64,000 nucleotides of DNA from IMG/VR virus record IMGVR_UViG_3300030098_004191, positions 1-64,000 of that record; one strand, given 5' to 3'. This document shows, piece by piece, positions 48,111 through 56,524 of the stretch. Within the stretch, counting starts at the first letter, position 1. Every line of letters starts with the position of its first letter. The position numbers and the translations under genes are program-made. The notes below the pieces were generated by a model. The model saw nothing but the letters and a program-made list of their open reading frames with translations, was not told the DNA's origin and did no database searches. The DNA is from a virus.

Positions 48111-49285
48111 TTTCTTACCACACTAATTGCAGGTTCGCCCCTCTCAAATACAGTATCAACTACTGCCTGTACTCTACGTGCTGTACTAATACCAACCTTA
48201 GAATACACAGGAATACATACTAACCCATGAGTCTTCTCTTTGCCACCCTTACGAATCACTCTACCGATTGTTTGACTAATGCCAATGTAATCCATAGATC
48301 TTAAGAATAAGACTGCTTCAAGTCCTTTTACATTGATCCCTTCTGCTAAGATGCTATGATGTAAAACAACAAACTTCTTATCAGGATCTTGACCCCATGC
48401 ACTCAGTACATTAAAGAACTCATCTCTGGTTACTTTTTCACCATCAATGACTGCACCAGTCTTGGATGTAATATACATGCAAGTATAACCTCTCCATGCC
48501 AGTTCGTCAAGAAACTTGTCATATGATACTAATCCTGTGATCTGTCTGGTAGACTTAGCACATACTAGAATCTTCTTAGTATTGTGGTCATCAATATTAT
48601 CCATGATCTGATTACATTCTACATCAAATGTAATTTCATCCTTCTGTCTTATGTCACTCTTATATACTTTCACCTTTGGTGGTAGGATGTAACCCTCATC
48701 CACTAACTTAGGTGCTGGTACATTACAAATAACCTGACCAAATATATCAGGTTCATTCATACCCACCTTGAATGGTGTTAAACTATGCTTTGGTGTTGCA
48801 GTAAAGAAGTATGATCTCTCAGCATACATTGAGAAATACTCTACTGATGGGATAAAGTTTTTCCTAACTGAGTTGTGTGCTTCATCAAAGTATATTGTAT
48901 CAACATGAGCATAACTCTGTTGTATTCTATGAAGTGAATGATATGTTGTAAAGATGATCTTTCTACCTTTACTGAACTTACACCACTCAGCAATTTCTAC
49001 TGGTTTAGTAGTGCTGAAATACTTTGTATCACCACTATGAACGTGCATTACCTGAACATATTTGTATTTCTCTCTTATGACTTCCATGAACTCAGAACAT
49101 AATTGCTCTGCTAATAGGAGACGTGGAGCGACTACAACAATAGTCTTCCAACCCTTATCAAATTCTCTAATAGCATCCTGAATAGCAATAAGAGTCTTAC
49201 CACCACCTGTAGGTACGATGACTTGTCCCTTAGAATGTCTTGCTAGTGCTTCCAGTGCTTTATTCTGGTGAGGACGTAACTGCAT
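48107..49285 (-). CDS. uvsW: SF2 DNA helicase, UvsW-like
   Basis: 392 aa. Superfamily 2 helicase: Q-like LRPHQNKALEAL, Walker A V24-PTGGGKT31, DEAH box D134-E-A-H137 (IYFDEAHNS), SAT-like motif TAT at 162-164, and motif VI SQTIGRVIRKGGKEK near 335. Shorter than T4 UvsW (503 aa), lacking the N-terminal DNA-binding part, as in the cyanophage versions I know. UvsW unwinds recombination intermediates and R-loops, moving replication from origin- to recombination-driven. It has its own promoter at 49309 and is first in a unit reaching the methyltransferase. Confidence 0.85.
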   Translation of the reverse strand: MQLRPHQNKALEALARHSKGQVIVPTGGGKTLIAIQDAIREFDKGWKTIVVVAPRLLLAEQLCSEFMEVIREKYKYVQVMHVHSGDTKYFSTTKPVEIAEWCKFSKGRKIIFTTYHSLHRIQQSYAHVDTIYFDEAHNSVRKNFIPSVEYFSMYAERSYFFTATPKHSLTPFKVGMNEPDIFGQVICNVPAPKLVDEGYILPPKVKVYKSDIRQKDEITFDVECNQIMDNIDDHNTKKILVCAKSTRQITGLVSYDKFLDELAWRGYTCMYITSKTGAVIDGEKVTRDEFFNVLSAWGQDPDKKFVVLHHSILAEGINVKGLEAVLFLRSMDYIGISQTIGRVIRKGGKEKTHGLVCIPVYSKVGISTARRVQAVVDTVFERGEPAISVVRK

Positions 49286-49308
49286 CTATGCTCTATTAAT
49301 ATGAAGAT

Positions 49309-49314
49309 ATTATA
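49309..49314 (-). promoter_or_regulatory. Extended -10 promoter TGC-TATAAT
   Basis: Perfect TATAAT on minus with TGC before it, 24 bases before the helicase ATG at 49285 and four bases behind the terminator T tract. No good -35. Confidence 0.58.
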
Positions 49315-49317
49315 GCA

Positions 49318-49343
49318 TAAAAAAAGACCCTACATGGGGTCTT
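49318..49343 (-). terminator. Intrinsic terminator with 3' element
   Basis: AAGACCC/GGGTCTT seven-pair stem, loop of six and eight T on minus. It ends the fibre and 110-aa gene unit. The 3' element CACTTTCGCCACTGG (49348-49362) precedes it, 55 bases after the TAA stop of the 110-aa gene. Confidence 0.85.
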
Positions 49344-49417
49344 GTGACACTTTCGCCACTGGTTGCCTTAAAGTATTATAGAACTTGCCTTGCAACCATA
49401 CAAAGGTATGTATAACT

Positions 49418-49750
49418 TTATGATTTTTGACTGTCTTCTACTTTCTGTGCGATCTCATCAAACTTACCGTTCATCCAATCATCACTATGCTCAGACCATG
49501 AACCAATAGGACAACTCTCTATTGATATTTTTGCTTTCATTTCTAATGGACATCCACAATGCTTACACATGTGTGGTCCTATATCATACCATTCACATTG
49601 CTGACATATCTTCAGTCTCTTTGTTAATACTTCTTCAGATACAAAGAAATCTTGTTGATTAGCTAAGGCATGTTTAATAACATCCCATGTAAATTTTGCC
49701 AAATTCTCACCTCTTTTAGGAAGTGACGGATAATCATGTTCAGTAGTCAT
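49418..49750 (-). CDS. Cys-rich zinc-binding-like protein (110 aa)
   Basis: 110 aa with C49, C52, C62, C65, C67 and C80 (KICQQCEWYDIGPHMCKHCG, then CPLEMKAKISIESCP). The CxxC-x9-CxxC core is a zinc-ribbon-type knuckle, in a form I recall from cyanophage proteins located beside fibre genes. N-terminus is charged (TTEHDYPSLPKRGENLAKFT). A late-type octamer ACTAAATA lies at 49771-49778. Assembly chaperone or structural role is speculation. Confidence 0.68.
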   Translation of the reverse strand: MTTEHDYPSLPKRGENLAKFTWDVIKHALANQQDFFVSEEVLTKRLKICQQCEWYDIGPHMCKHCGCPLEMKAKISIESCPIGSWSEHSDDWMNGKFDEIAQKVEDSQKS

Positions 49751-49770
49751 AATTATATAATCTAGTGTAC

Positions 49771-49778
49771 TATTTAGT
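49771..49778 (-). promoter_or_regulatory. Late-type promoter (ACTAAATA)
   Basis: Minus-strand ACTAAATA, 21 bases before ATG 49750 and overlapping the stop of the 1571-aa gene. The same octamer precedes the 1796-aa fibre gene at 61947. Confidence 0.55.
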
Positions 49779-52700
49779 ACCCTCCTTTGATATTACCTGT
49801 AGACCCTGCCACCGCATATCCTGTACCTCGTACTGCTCTACCAGCAGATCCACCACCTCCACCAGCTTGTGGTCCAGGTCCAGTATTTCTTCCATAATCA
49901 TTAGGTGGAATTATATCATTTCCACCTGCCGTACCAGGTTGACCCCAATCTCCACCTGCTCCACCAATACCACCTGTATTACCTACACTTGCATAAGTAG
50001 GACAATTCTTTGGAGTTCCAGCAAGACCATTCATTCCATTAGTTTCTCGATTTTGATTACCACCTTGTCCTAATCCACCATATCCACCAGCACCACCTGG
50101 AGCACCTGGTTTTTGTGCTGGATCATCAACAGTACAATAAGCTGCTTTTATACATGTTTTATGACATACAGCTCTCCAACCCCAACAATCACATCCTATA
50201 CCTGATTGATGACTCGCATAAGTTCCATTACCAACGGTTAAACTATCTCCTACACTATCACCATTACTATCATGTGTTTGCGTGTCATAAATTCTTCCAT
50301 GTAAGTATCCACCAGGATCATTAATTGTTATTTGATTATTTCCAGCTTCATCTAAGAAGTTTCCACATCCAATATACCATTCACACTGACAATCACCACC
50401 TCTTGAGTATGAATACCATTCACCATAACCATTATTAACATTACCTACTGTCACTTTTGGCAACCAACAAGGACCATCTGGACCTTTAGTACCACCGCCT
50501 CCACGACCTCCACCGCCTCCTCCTCCAAAGAGTTCGGAATTAGATCTTAACCATACTCCAAAATTATTACTATTGGCAGTACCAGTCATTCTAACTGCAT
50601 CACCACCAGGTCCACCCTCAGTGATAGAATTTGGCCAATTAAATGCAGAACTAGAAGGAGTCTCACCACCTCTAAGTCCACCAGCACCATGAACAATCGC
50701 TGCAATATCTAGTGTGAAATTAACTACTTCTTCATTAATATTAAATGCAGGTTGATTTGGATTGAATGACTCACAATCATGTTTAATATAATACCACTTA
50801 CGAATATTCTTATTCATATTACTATTCCATGCCAATCCACCAATATTAATAGTGGATGTAGATGTACTAGAAGTCTCTATCATATAATACTTTCTACTAT
50901 TCTGGAATTGTGATACTTTCCAATTAACAGTAGTTGCAATAGGAGTATTCTCAGTTGAATCAGGAACAACAGGATCCATATTAGTTTTAGATGTTCTCCT
51001 TCTTAATTCAGATGCTTTAATAGTTCCTGATGGATTCTTATCTCTAAAAGTATTTCTTAACTGACTAAATTTAACATTAGACATCACTGGAAAATGTACT
51101 GTATTAAGTACATCCTTTTGTTCTAAATTATTATTACCACCTGGTGCATATACACAACTACCATCATCAATAGTAGCATTAGGATTATAGTTTGTTGCAT
51201 TAGGATCGGTACATCCTGAAATTGGACCATAAGTACAACTACCATCATCCACGTTTGCATTTGGATCATAGTTTGTTGCATTAGGATCAGTACATCCTAG
51301 AACCTGAGTATTTGGTGTTGGTGTTGGTTGTTGACCAACATTCAATGATGTTTTTAATACAGTACCAGAAGCATTTGTAGCTACAAATGCAACACCACCT
51401 GGATTTGCTGGCCATGTATTAGGGAATGAAGTAGCAGAAGTATTGTTAATTCTAACTGTTAATTTACGATTTCCAGCAGGTACTCCATTTTGGAATGAAG
51501 ATATTAAACTATTACCAAACCCTGAACCTCCAACAGTAATAATATCAGATGTTAAAGGATTACTCGTAGATCCTACTATAACATCATCAATGAGAAATGT
51601 TGCTTCACCATCAGCAGCAACTTCTAATATAACTTGTCCACCTTCATGTGTAAACACATAAGTTGTTTCTATTGTCTGACCTACTAATGGATCAGTGGTA
51701 GATGGGAACACAGCATAGGTATTCATAAATGATCCCCATGCACCACTAGCAGTTTGTGGGAAAGAATCACTTGATCTAGCAACTATATCTCCAAAGGTTG
51801 GTAGTCCATTTCTTGCGTCCTTCAATATCCATGCAACACCACCTGGATTCATATTCCATACAGATCCACCACCAATATTGTTTATAGTGGCAGTAATCCA
51901 ATGATCTCTATGTGAAGTTGTACTAACTCCAAAATTTGTAGATGTATTATGAGGACCAATAGGTAAAGCACCCGAAGTAATAGTTCCTAATGTTTCCTCT
52001 GTATCCCATACAAATGTTGCTCTACCATCACACTGACATTCAAGTGTATAATCTCCAGGTTGTCCAGGAAGATTAAATCTCCAAGTAGCTGTATGATCTT
52101 GATCTGGTAATGGATTAGTATTAGAAGGGAACATTGCATAGTCCTTCATAAACTGTGACCAACCTTGAGGATCAGTCAAATACCAACCAGAAGCACCTTC
52201 AGAAGCCTTAACCCATGCAGTTTGTGGTGTCCATTTTTCCCAACCAACAAACCAATCTGATGGAGCAAATTCACAACTACCATCATCTACAGTAGCATTT
52301 GGATTATAGTTTGACGCATTAGGATTAGTACATCCATAAACAACAGGATCATCATCTGGTATAGTAACAGTAGAAGCATCCCAAAGTACTTTTGGAGTTC
52401 CACCCATTAAACTTTCTAAATCTGCCCATCTAATATCTGTTGCCGTATTTGGTTCTTCACCATAATAAAAATCATCTTCAGATTGAACACCACATTTATC
52501 ATTAATCCAATCTTTTATTTCAGACCATCCCCAAGATCTATTTGATTGTAATTTAGTGGCAATTATACCAGCAGCAGTAGGACATGCTGAACTCGTTCCA
52601 TCAAAATATCTATCATAAGGAGTTAAACTAAGTCCAGAATAACTATCCTGTCTTTGATAAACTGAACTATTAGTACCAGAAGTTGCAGCAAGAGTTCCAT

Positions 52701-54489
52701 CTCCAGGAGTATAGCAATCAACTGCTTCTCCCATTACACTATAATCTACCTTTCTTTCCTTTCCAGTTGGGGGGTAATGATAATTACCATCATCATCGTG
52801 CTGGTCATCTAATGCACCAACATTAATTACTGGATAAACAACTTTACCAGTGTTACTATCAGTATATTTTCCTGCTGCTTGTGGCCATCCCCATCTACTT
52901 ATAGATCTATAAAAACCATCATAACTAACAGCCTCATTGTATGGTGTACCAGGTCCTTCTGCATTGGTAGAGTAATAGTTGTTGTAATCAGGATGATCCG
53001 AATTAACCATTTTTTGATTACTATTACCAGCAGCAACAAGTACAATAACACCTTCTTCAATACATTCATCAGCTGCTGCTGAAGTAGCATCAGGTACTTT
53101 TTCTTTTTGACATCTCCCTCCATCTCCTGGTACACCAATATCAGCCAAAAATGCAGGTTTGGAACTAAAAGCTACACCACCACTTCCATCAAGTCCTTGT
53201 CTATAATAATACGTTGCAGGAGTGAAGATATGAGATCTAAATCCCCAACTATTACTACAAACTGTTGGATTCTTTGTATTATCTGAAGGTCTATTTGGTT
53301 TGTGTTTGTGAAATACATTCACTATTTCCCAATAAGAGTCTTCTCTTATGTTTCCAATTCTATGAGCGTGCCATTTATTAGCATTAAATGCCCATCCCTG
53401 TGTTCTACCACATGCTTGTGCCATACATGGAGTACCATGAGTTGCAGTGCTAGTAGGATATGCTGTATTACTACCATTACATCGAGCTCTAGTATAAGTT
53501 TGATCGCTTACACTAATACTACCAAAGTCGGGAAAAGTATAACTAAATCCACCGTCAATAATATCATTACCTGGTCTAATTATGGGATCTACATGAGATC
53601 TAGCATAATTATTTTGCCACCATCTTCTAGCCCATACCTCTTTAGGAACTATAGTTCCATCCCAACGAGTCTCTAACTTCTCAGGATCATTATTATCAAA
53701 AATAGCGTAAAGAAAATAATAACCAGGTTGTCCAGGAGAATTAGGTGTTTGAAAAAATTCTGGGTCAAGGTAGTATGGAGCATCTAATACTAAATCTAGT
53801 ATATCACATGTACCATTTCCTGGTAAAACATTACCTCCAGTATATAATTGTGGACCATCTCCAGTATTATTACAAAATTCTGGATGACCATACCAAACAC
53901 CATTATCTCCAACAATTACATCAATATCTTTACCATCACCAATATATTCAATCTTATCCTCAATCACATCAGTAGGTGCTTTACCCTTCCACGGATCAAC
54001 CTTTGCCGTACTTCTTAATATTTGAAATCCAGATCTATTAGTAGAATAACCACCTAAACTTTGTCCATTATTATGAACTCTATAATTCTTAACATTACTA
54101 GAATATCTATCCAAGTATAACAGATCATCTGGAAACGGCTCAAATGAACCTGGATATGCACTTTGATCTATACGAACAAATTTTACTTTTGGGTGATTCC
54201 TTAAGGATTCAACTTCAGCATCATCAAGTAAATATACTGCTCTAGTCTTACTAATTTTTTTATCATTAACACATTCAATACTATCCTTTGGAATATTATC
54301 TTCTAATGTTCCATCTTCCATTAATACTTTATGAATATGATCCCAATCTTCTGGAGTATGACATCCAACAGCATATTGTTTTTTACCACTACCAGATGGA
54401 ACTTTTGGTAATGTATCCAAATATTCTTGCCAATACGACCTTCTCTCTTCTTCAGTAAAATCTGGAGATAAAGCTTTATCAAGACTCAT
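49774..54489 (-). CDS. Virion subtilisin-like protease with repeat and Gly-rich tail
   Basis: 1571 aa. Residues about 38-108 look like a protease I9-type prodomain (LDDAEVESLRNHPKVKFVRI). Then a complete S8 catalytic set: Asp195 (IDVIVGDNGVWYGHPEF), His351 (THGTPCMAQ), oxyanion Asn489 (VLVAAGNSN), Ser633 (DGTSSACPTAAGIIA). After residue 720 come three repeats of the type GCTDPNATNYNPNA-DDGSC, two flanking jelly-roll-like segments (GDIVARSSDSFPQTASGAWG), and a Gly/Cys-rich C-terminus (GGGGGGGRGGGG, PGGAGGYGGLGQ) as in phage adhesin tips. It lies between fibre genes, so it is probably a virion enzyme that cuts host surface protein or matures a fibre. Inference. Confidence 0.85.
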   Translation of the reverse strand: MSLDKALSPDFTEEERRSYWQEYLDTLPKVPSGSGKKQYAVGCHTPEDWDHIHKVLMEDGTLEDNIPKDSIECVNDKKISKTRAVYLLDDAEVESLRNHPKVKFVRIDQSAYPGSFEPFPDDLLYLDRYSSNVKNYRVHNNGQSLGGYSTNRSGFQILRSTAKVDPWKGKAPTDVIEDKIEYIGDGKDIDVIVGDNGVWYGHPEFCNNTGDGPQLYTGGNVLPGNGTCDILDLVLDAPYYLDPEFFQTPNSPGQPGYYFLYAIFDNNDPEKLETRWDGTIVPKEVWARRWWQNNYARSHVDPIIRPGNDIIDGGFSYTFPDFGSISVSDQTYTRARCNGSNTAYPTSTATHGTPCMAQACGRTQGWAFNANKWHAHRIGNIREDSYWEIVNVFHKHKPNRPSDNTKNPTVCSNSWGFRSHIFTPATYYYRQGLDGSGGVAFSSKPAFLADIGVPGDGGRCQKEKVPDATSAAADECIEEGVIVLVAAGNSNQKMVNSDHPDYNNYYSTNAEGPGTPYNEAVSYDGFYRSISRWGWPQAAGKYTDSNTGKVVYPVINVGALDDQHDDDGNYHYPPTGKERKVDYSVMGEAVDCYTPGDGTLAATSGTNSSVYQRQDSYSGLSLTPYDRYFDGTSSACPTAAGIIATKLQSNRSWGWSEIKDWINDKCGVQSEDDFYYGEEPNTATDIRWADLESLMGGTPKVLWDASTVTIPDDDPVVYGCTNPNASNYNPNATVDDGSCEFAPSDWFVGWEKWTPQTAWVKASEGASGWYLTDPQGWSQFMKDYAMFPSNTNPLPDQDHTATWRFNLPGQPGDYTLECQCDGRATFVWDTEETLGTITSGALPIGPHNTSTNFGVSTTSHRDHWITATINNIGGGSVWNMNPGGVAWILKDARNGLPTFGDIVARSSDSFPQTASGAWGSFMNTYAVFPSTTDPLVGQTIETTYVFTHEGGQVILEVAADGEATFLIDDVIVGSTSNPLTSDIITVGGSGFGNSLISSFQNGVPAGNRKLTVRINNTSATSFPNTWPANPGGVAFVATNASGTVLKTSLNVGQQPTPTPNTQVLGCTDPNATNYDPNANVDDGSCTYGPISGCTDPNATNYNPNATIDDGSCVYAPGGNNNLEQKDVLNTVHFPVMSNVKFSQLRNTFRDKNPSGTIKASELRRRTSKTNMDPVVPDSTENTPIATTVNWKVSQFQNSRKYYMIETSSTSTSTINIGGLAWNSNMNKNIRKWYYIKHDCESFNPNQPAFNINEEVVNFTLDIAAIVHGAGGLRGGETPSSSAFNWPNSITEGGPGGDAVRMTGTANSNNFGVWLRSNSELFGGGGGGGRGGGGTKGPDGPCWLPKVTVGNVNNGYGEWYSYSRGGDCQCEWYIGCGNFLDEAGNNQITINDPGGYLHGRIYDTQTHDSNGDSVGDSLTVGNGTYASHQSGIGCDCWGWRAVCHKTCIKAAYCTVDDPAQKPGAPGGAGGYGGLGQGGNQNRETNGMNGLAGTPKNCPTYASVGNTGGIGGAGGDWGQPGTAGGNDIIPPNDYGRNTGPGPQAGGGGGSAGRAVRGTGYAVAGSTGNIKGGY

Positions 54490-54498
54490 AAGTAATAC

Positions 54499-56499
54499 CT
54501 AGAATAGATCTTGCCAACCCGTAGGTGTATAGCATTGAAGTTTATTTGTAGTAGAGTTATAAACAACGCCACCAAAGACAGTCTGGAGTCCTACCTGATT
54601 TGCTGTTGTTATAACTGGAGGAAGCATATAACCAACAGTTCCAATACCACCAACCATACTAAAGTCAACTACTGCTCTTGTCATAGTAGTACCAATACCA
54701 ACAAATGATTTAGATGTACCATCAAGATTAATTCCACCATTTCTTATAACAATATCATTGTTATGTACTTGTATTGCTCCTGTACTTCCAATAATATCTG
54801 GATTAGGAGCAGTCGTTCCAAATCCTACAGTAGATGAAAATGCTGCATTTCCCTGTACTAACAATTCATTGCCATATAATCCGACAGTATCAGTATTAAT
54901 ACCAATACCACCAAGTAATGCTTTTTTACCTTTACCATCCAAATCTGTTGTTGGAAGAGCAGAAGTAAGACCTACTTTATTGGTTATATTTACATTATAA
55001 AATGTAGAAATACCAGAAGTATTATTAAGATTAGTTCCTGTAAGTATAGATGGCCAATTAAATGTACCACTTATAGATCCACGAACATCAAGATTTCCAC
55101 CAACCCAAGCATTACCTGTAACAGTAGAAGTACCAACCACATGTAATGTATTAGTTGGAACAGTCTGATTAATACCTAACTTACCATCATAAGTAAGAGA
55201 CATTAACTCATTATTAGTCTGTCCATATTTCCAACCAAATCTACCTGTACTCAAACCAGCAGGTCCATTATGAAGAACCATATTAAGACTACCAGTGTCA
55301 TTATTAATAACTTCTAGTGTCTTATTAGTACTACCATATCGTATATAACCAACACTACTACCAGCACCAACAGTCTGACCAATACTAACTTGTGCAACAC
55401 CTGAATCTGCAACAACTTCTATCTTACTTCCATTAGACTTTCTAACTTGGAAGTCAGTTGTTGGAGTTGCAGTTCCTACACCTGCCTGGCCTGTTGCTAA
55501 TGTTGTAAATGCAGTACCACCAGTTCCAACTTTTACTTGTCCATTCGCATTAACAACACCAGTGAATGTTGATACACCAGATATACTTAGATTAGTTGTA
55601 TCTAATTGAGATGTTATAGTAACACCAACTCCAGAAGTTGATAATACTTTAGTAGGTGTACTTCCATAATATAATTCAACTGAACCACCTGCATACGCTC
55701 TCAAAGCATCTTTAATTGTTCCTGTACGCAGTCTTACATCATTAACAGAATCAAGATATAATGTTCCAGAACTGTTCAATATAGATGAACCAGTATTCCA
55801 ATCACCTCTAAGTTCTAATAGATTAGTAGATCCAAATAGAACATGAGCATTTCCAGCAAATTTTAAACTATTAGCAGACTTATCCCACTGTGCATTATGT
55901 GATGTGCCAATAAATTTTGCATCATCATTAAATGTAGAAATACCAGTTGCATTTAATGTAGATGCTGTTATATCACCAGTAATATCACCAGTTACATTAC
56001 CAGTGAGATTTCCAGAGAAAGTAGTAGCAGTTACAACACCAGTTGCATTAATATTACCCGTTGAATCTATACCAACACCCGTAGAATTATCAGGATTCTT
56101 ACCAACTTGGAATTGATAAACTGGATCGGTAGTACCTACACCAACCGAACCTGAATTGTATATTGAAGTAACACCAGCACCTATATTAACATCCGTCCAT
56201 TGTGAAGTTGGTAGATTAGAAAGAGTAGAACCATCACCTTTAAAACTCGTAGCAGTTATAACACCACTCGAATTCATATTAATACCAGTACCAAGTTTAA
56301 CTTCAGCAAAAGTTGAAACTCCAGTAACATTTAATTCTGTTGTAGTAACCAGTCCTGCAACAGCAATATTTCCTTTTACATCTAACCTTTCTGTAGGAAC
56401 TGTAGTACCAATTCCAACCAGATTACCTCTGACGATAAAATCATCGTCATCAACCTGGACACCATCTCTAAAGCTAAAGCTCTTCCTTATATTAGGCAT
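54499..56499 (-). CDS. Fibre-like repeat protein (666 aa)
   Basis: 666 aa. N-terminus MPNIRKSFSFRDGVQVDDDD, then recurring GNLVGIGTTVPTERLDVKGN-type repeats (GIGTTxPxxxLxVxG) along the length, plus VTGVSTF and ATSFKGDGSTLSNL blocks. These are fibre-shaft repeats of the kind followed by chaperone ends, but the end here (VVYNSTTNKLQCYTPTGWQD) is a short phage fibre-tip motif instead. It lies between the 1796-aa fibre and the protease, so it is part of the tail-fibre cluster. Late-type promoter at 56517-56524. Confidence 0.78.
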   Translation of the reverse strand: MPNIRKSFSFRDGVQVDDDDFIVRGNLVGIGTTVPTERLDVKGNIAVAGLVTTTELNVTGVSTFAEVKLGTGINMNSSGVITATSFKGDGSTLSNLPTSQWTDVNIGAGVTSIYNSGSVGVGTTDPVYQFQVGKNPDNSTGVGIDSTGNINATGVVTATTFSGNLTGNVTGDITGDITASTLNATGISTFNDDAKFIGTSHNAQWDKSANSLKFAGNAHVLFGSTNLLELRGDWNTGSSILNSSGTLYLDSVNDVRLRTGTIKDALRAYAGGSVELYYGSTPTKVLSTSGVGVTITSQLDTTNLSISGVSTFTGVVNANGQVKVGTGGTAFTTLATGQAGVGTATPTTDFQVRKSNGSKIEVVADSGVAQVSIGQTVGAGSSVGYIRYGSTNKTLEVINNDTGSLNMVLHNGPAGLSTGRFGWKYGQTNNELMSLTYDGKLGINQTVPTNTLHVVGTSTVTGNAWVGGNLDVRGSISGTFNWPSILTGTNLNNTSGISTFYNVNITNKVGLTSALPTTDLDGKGKKALLGGIGINTDTVGLYGNELLVQGNAAFSSTVGFGTTAPNPDIIGSTGAIQVHNNDIVIRNGGINLDGTSKSFVGIGTTMTRAVVDFSMVGGIGTVGYMLPPVITTANQVGLQTVFGGVVYNSTTNKLQCYTPTGWQDLF

Positions 56500-56516
56500 T
56501 ACTCGATATTTTTAGT

Positions 56517-56524
56517 TATTTATT
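56517..56524 (-). promoter_or_regulatory. Late-type promoter (AATAAATA)
   Basis: One base off the late octamer, 18 bases before ATG 56499 and overlapping the stop of the 1796-aa gene. Confidence 0.5.

Noticed and set aside
49363-49417. Possible short gene between the 110-aa gene and the terminator
   Set aside because: A frame ending at the terminator loop exists but lacks any start codon after an in-frame stop.
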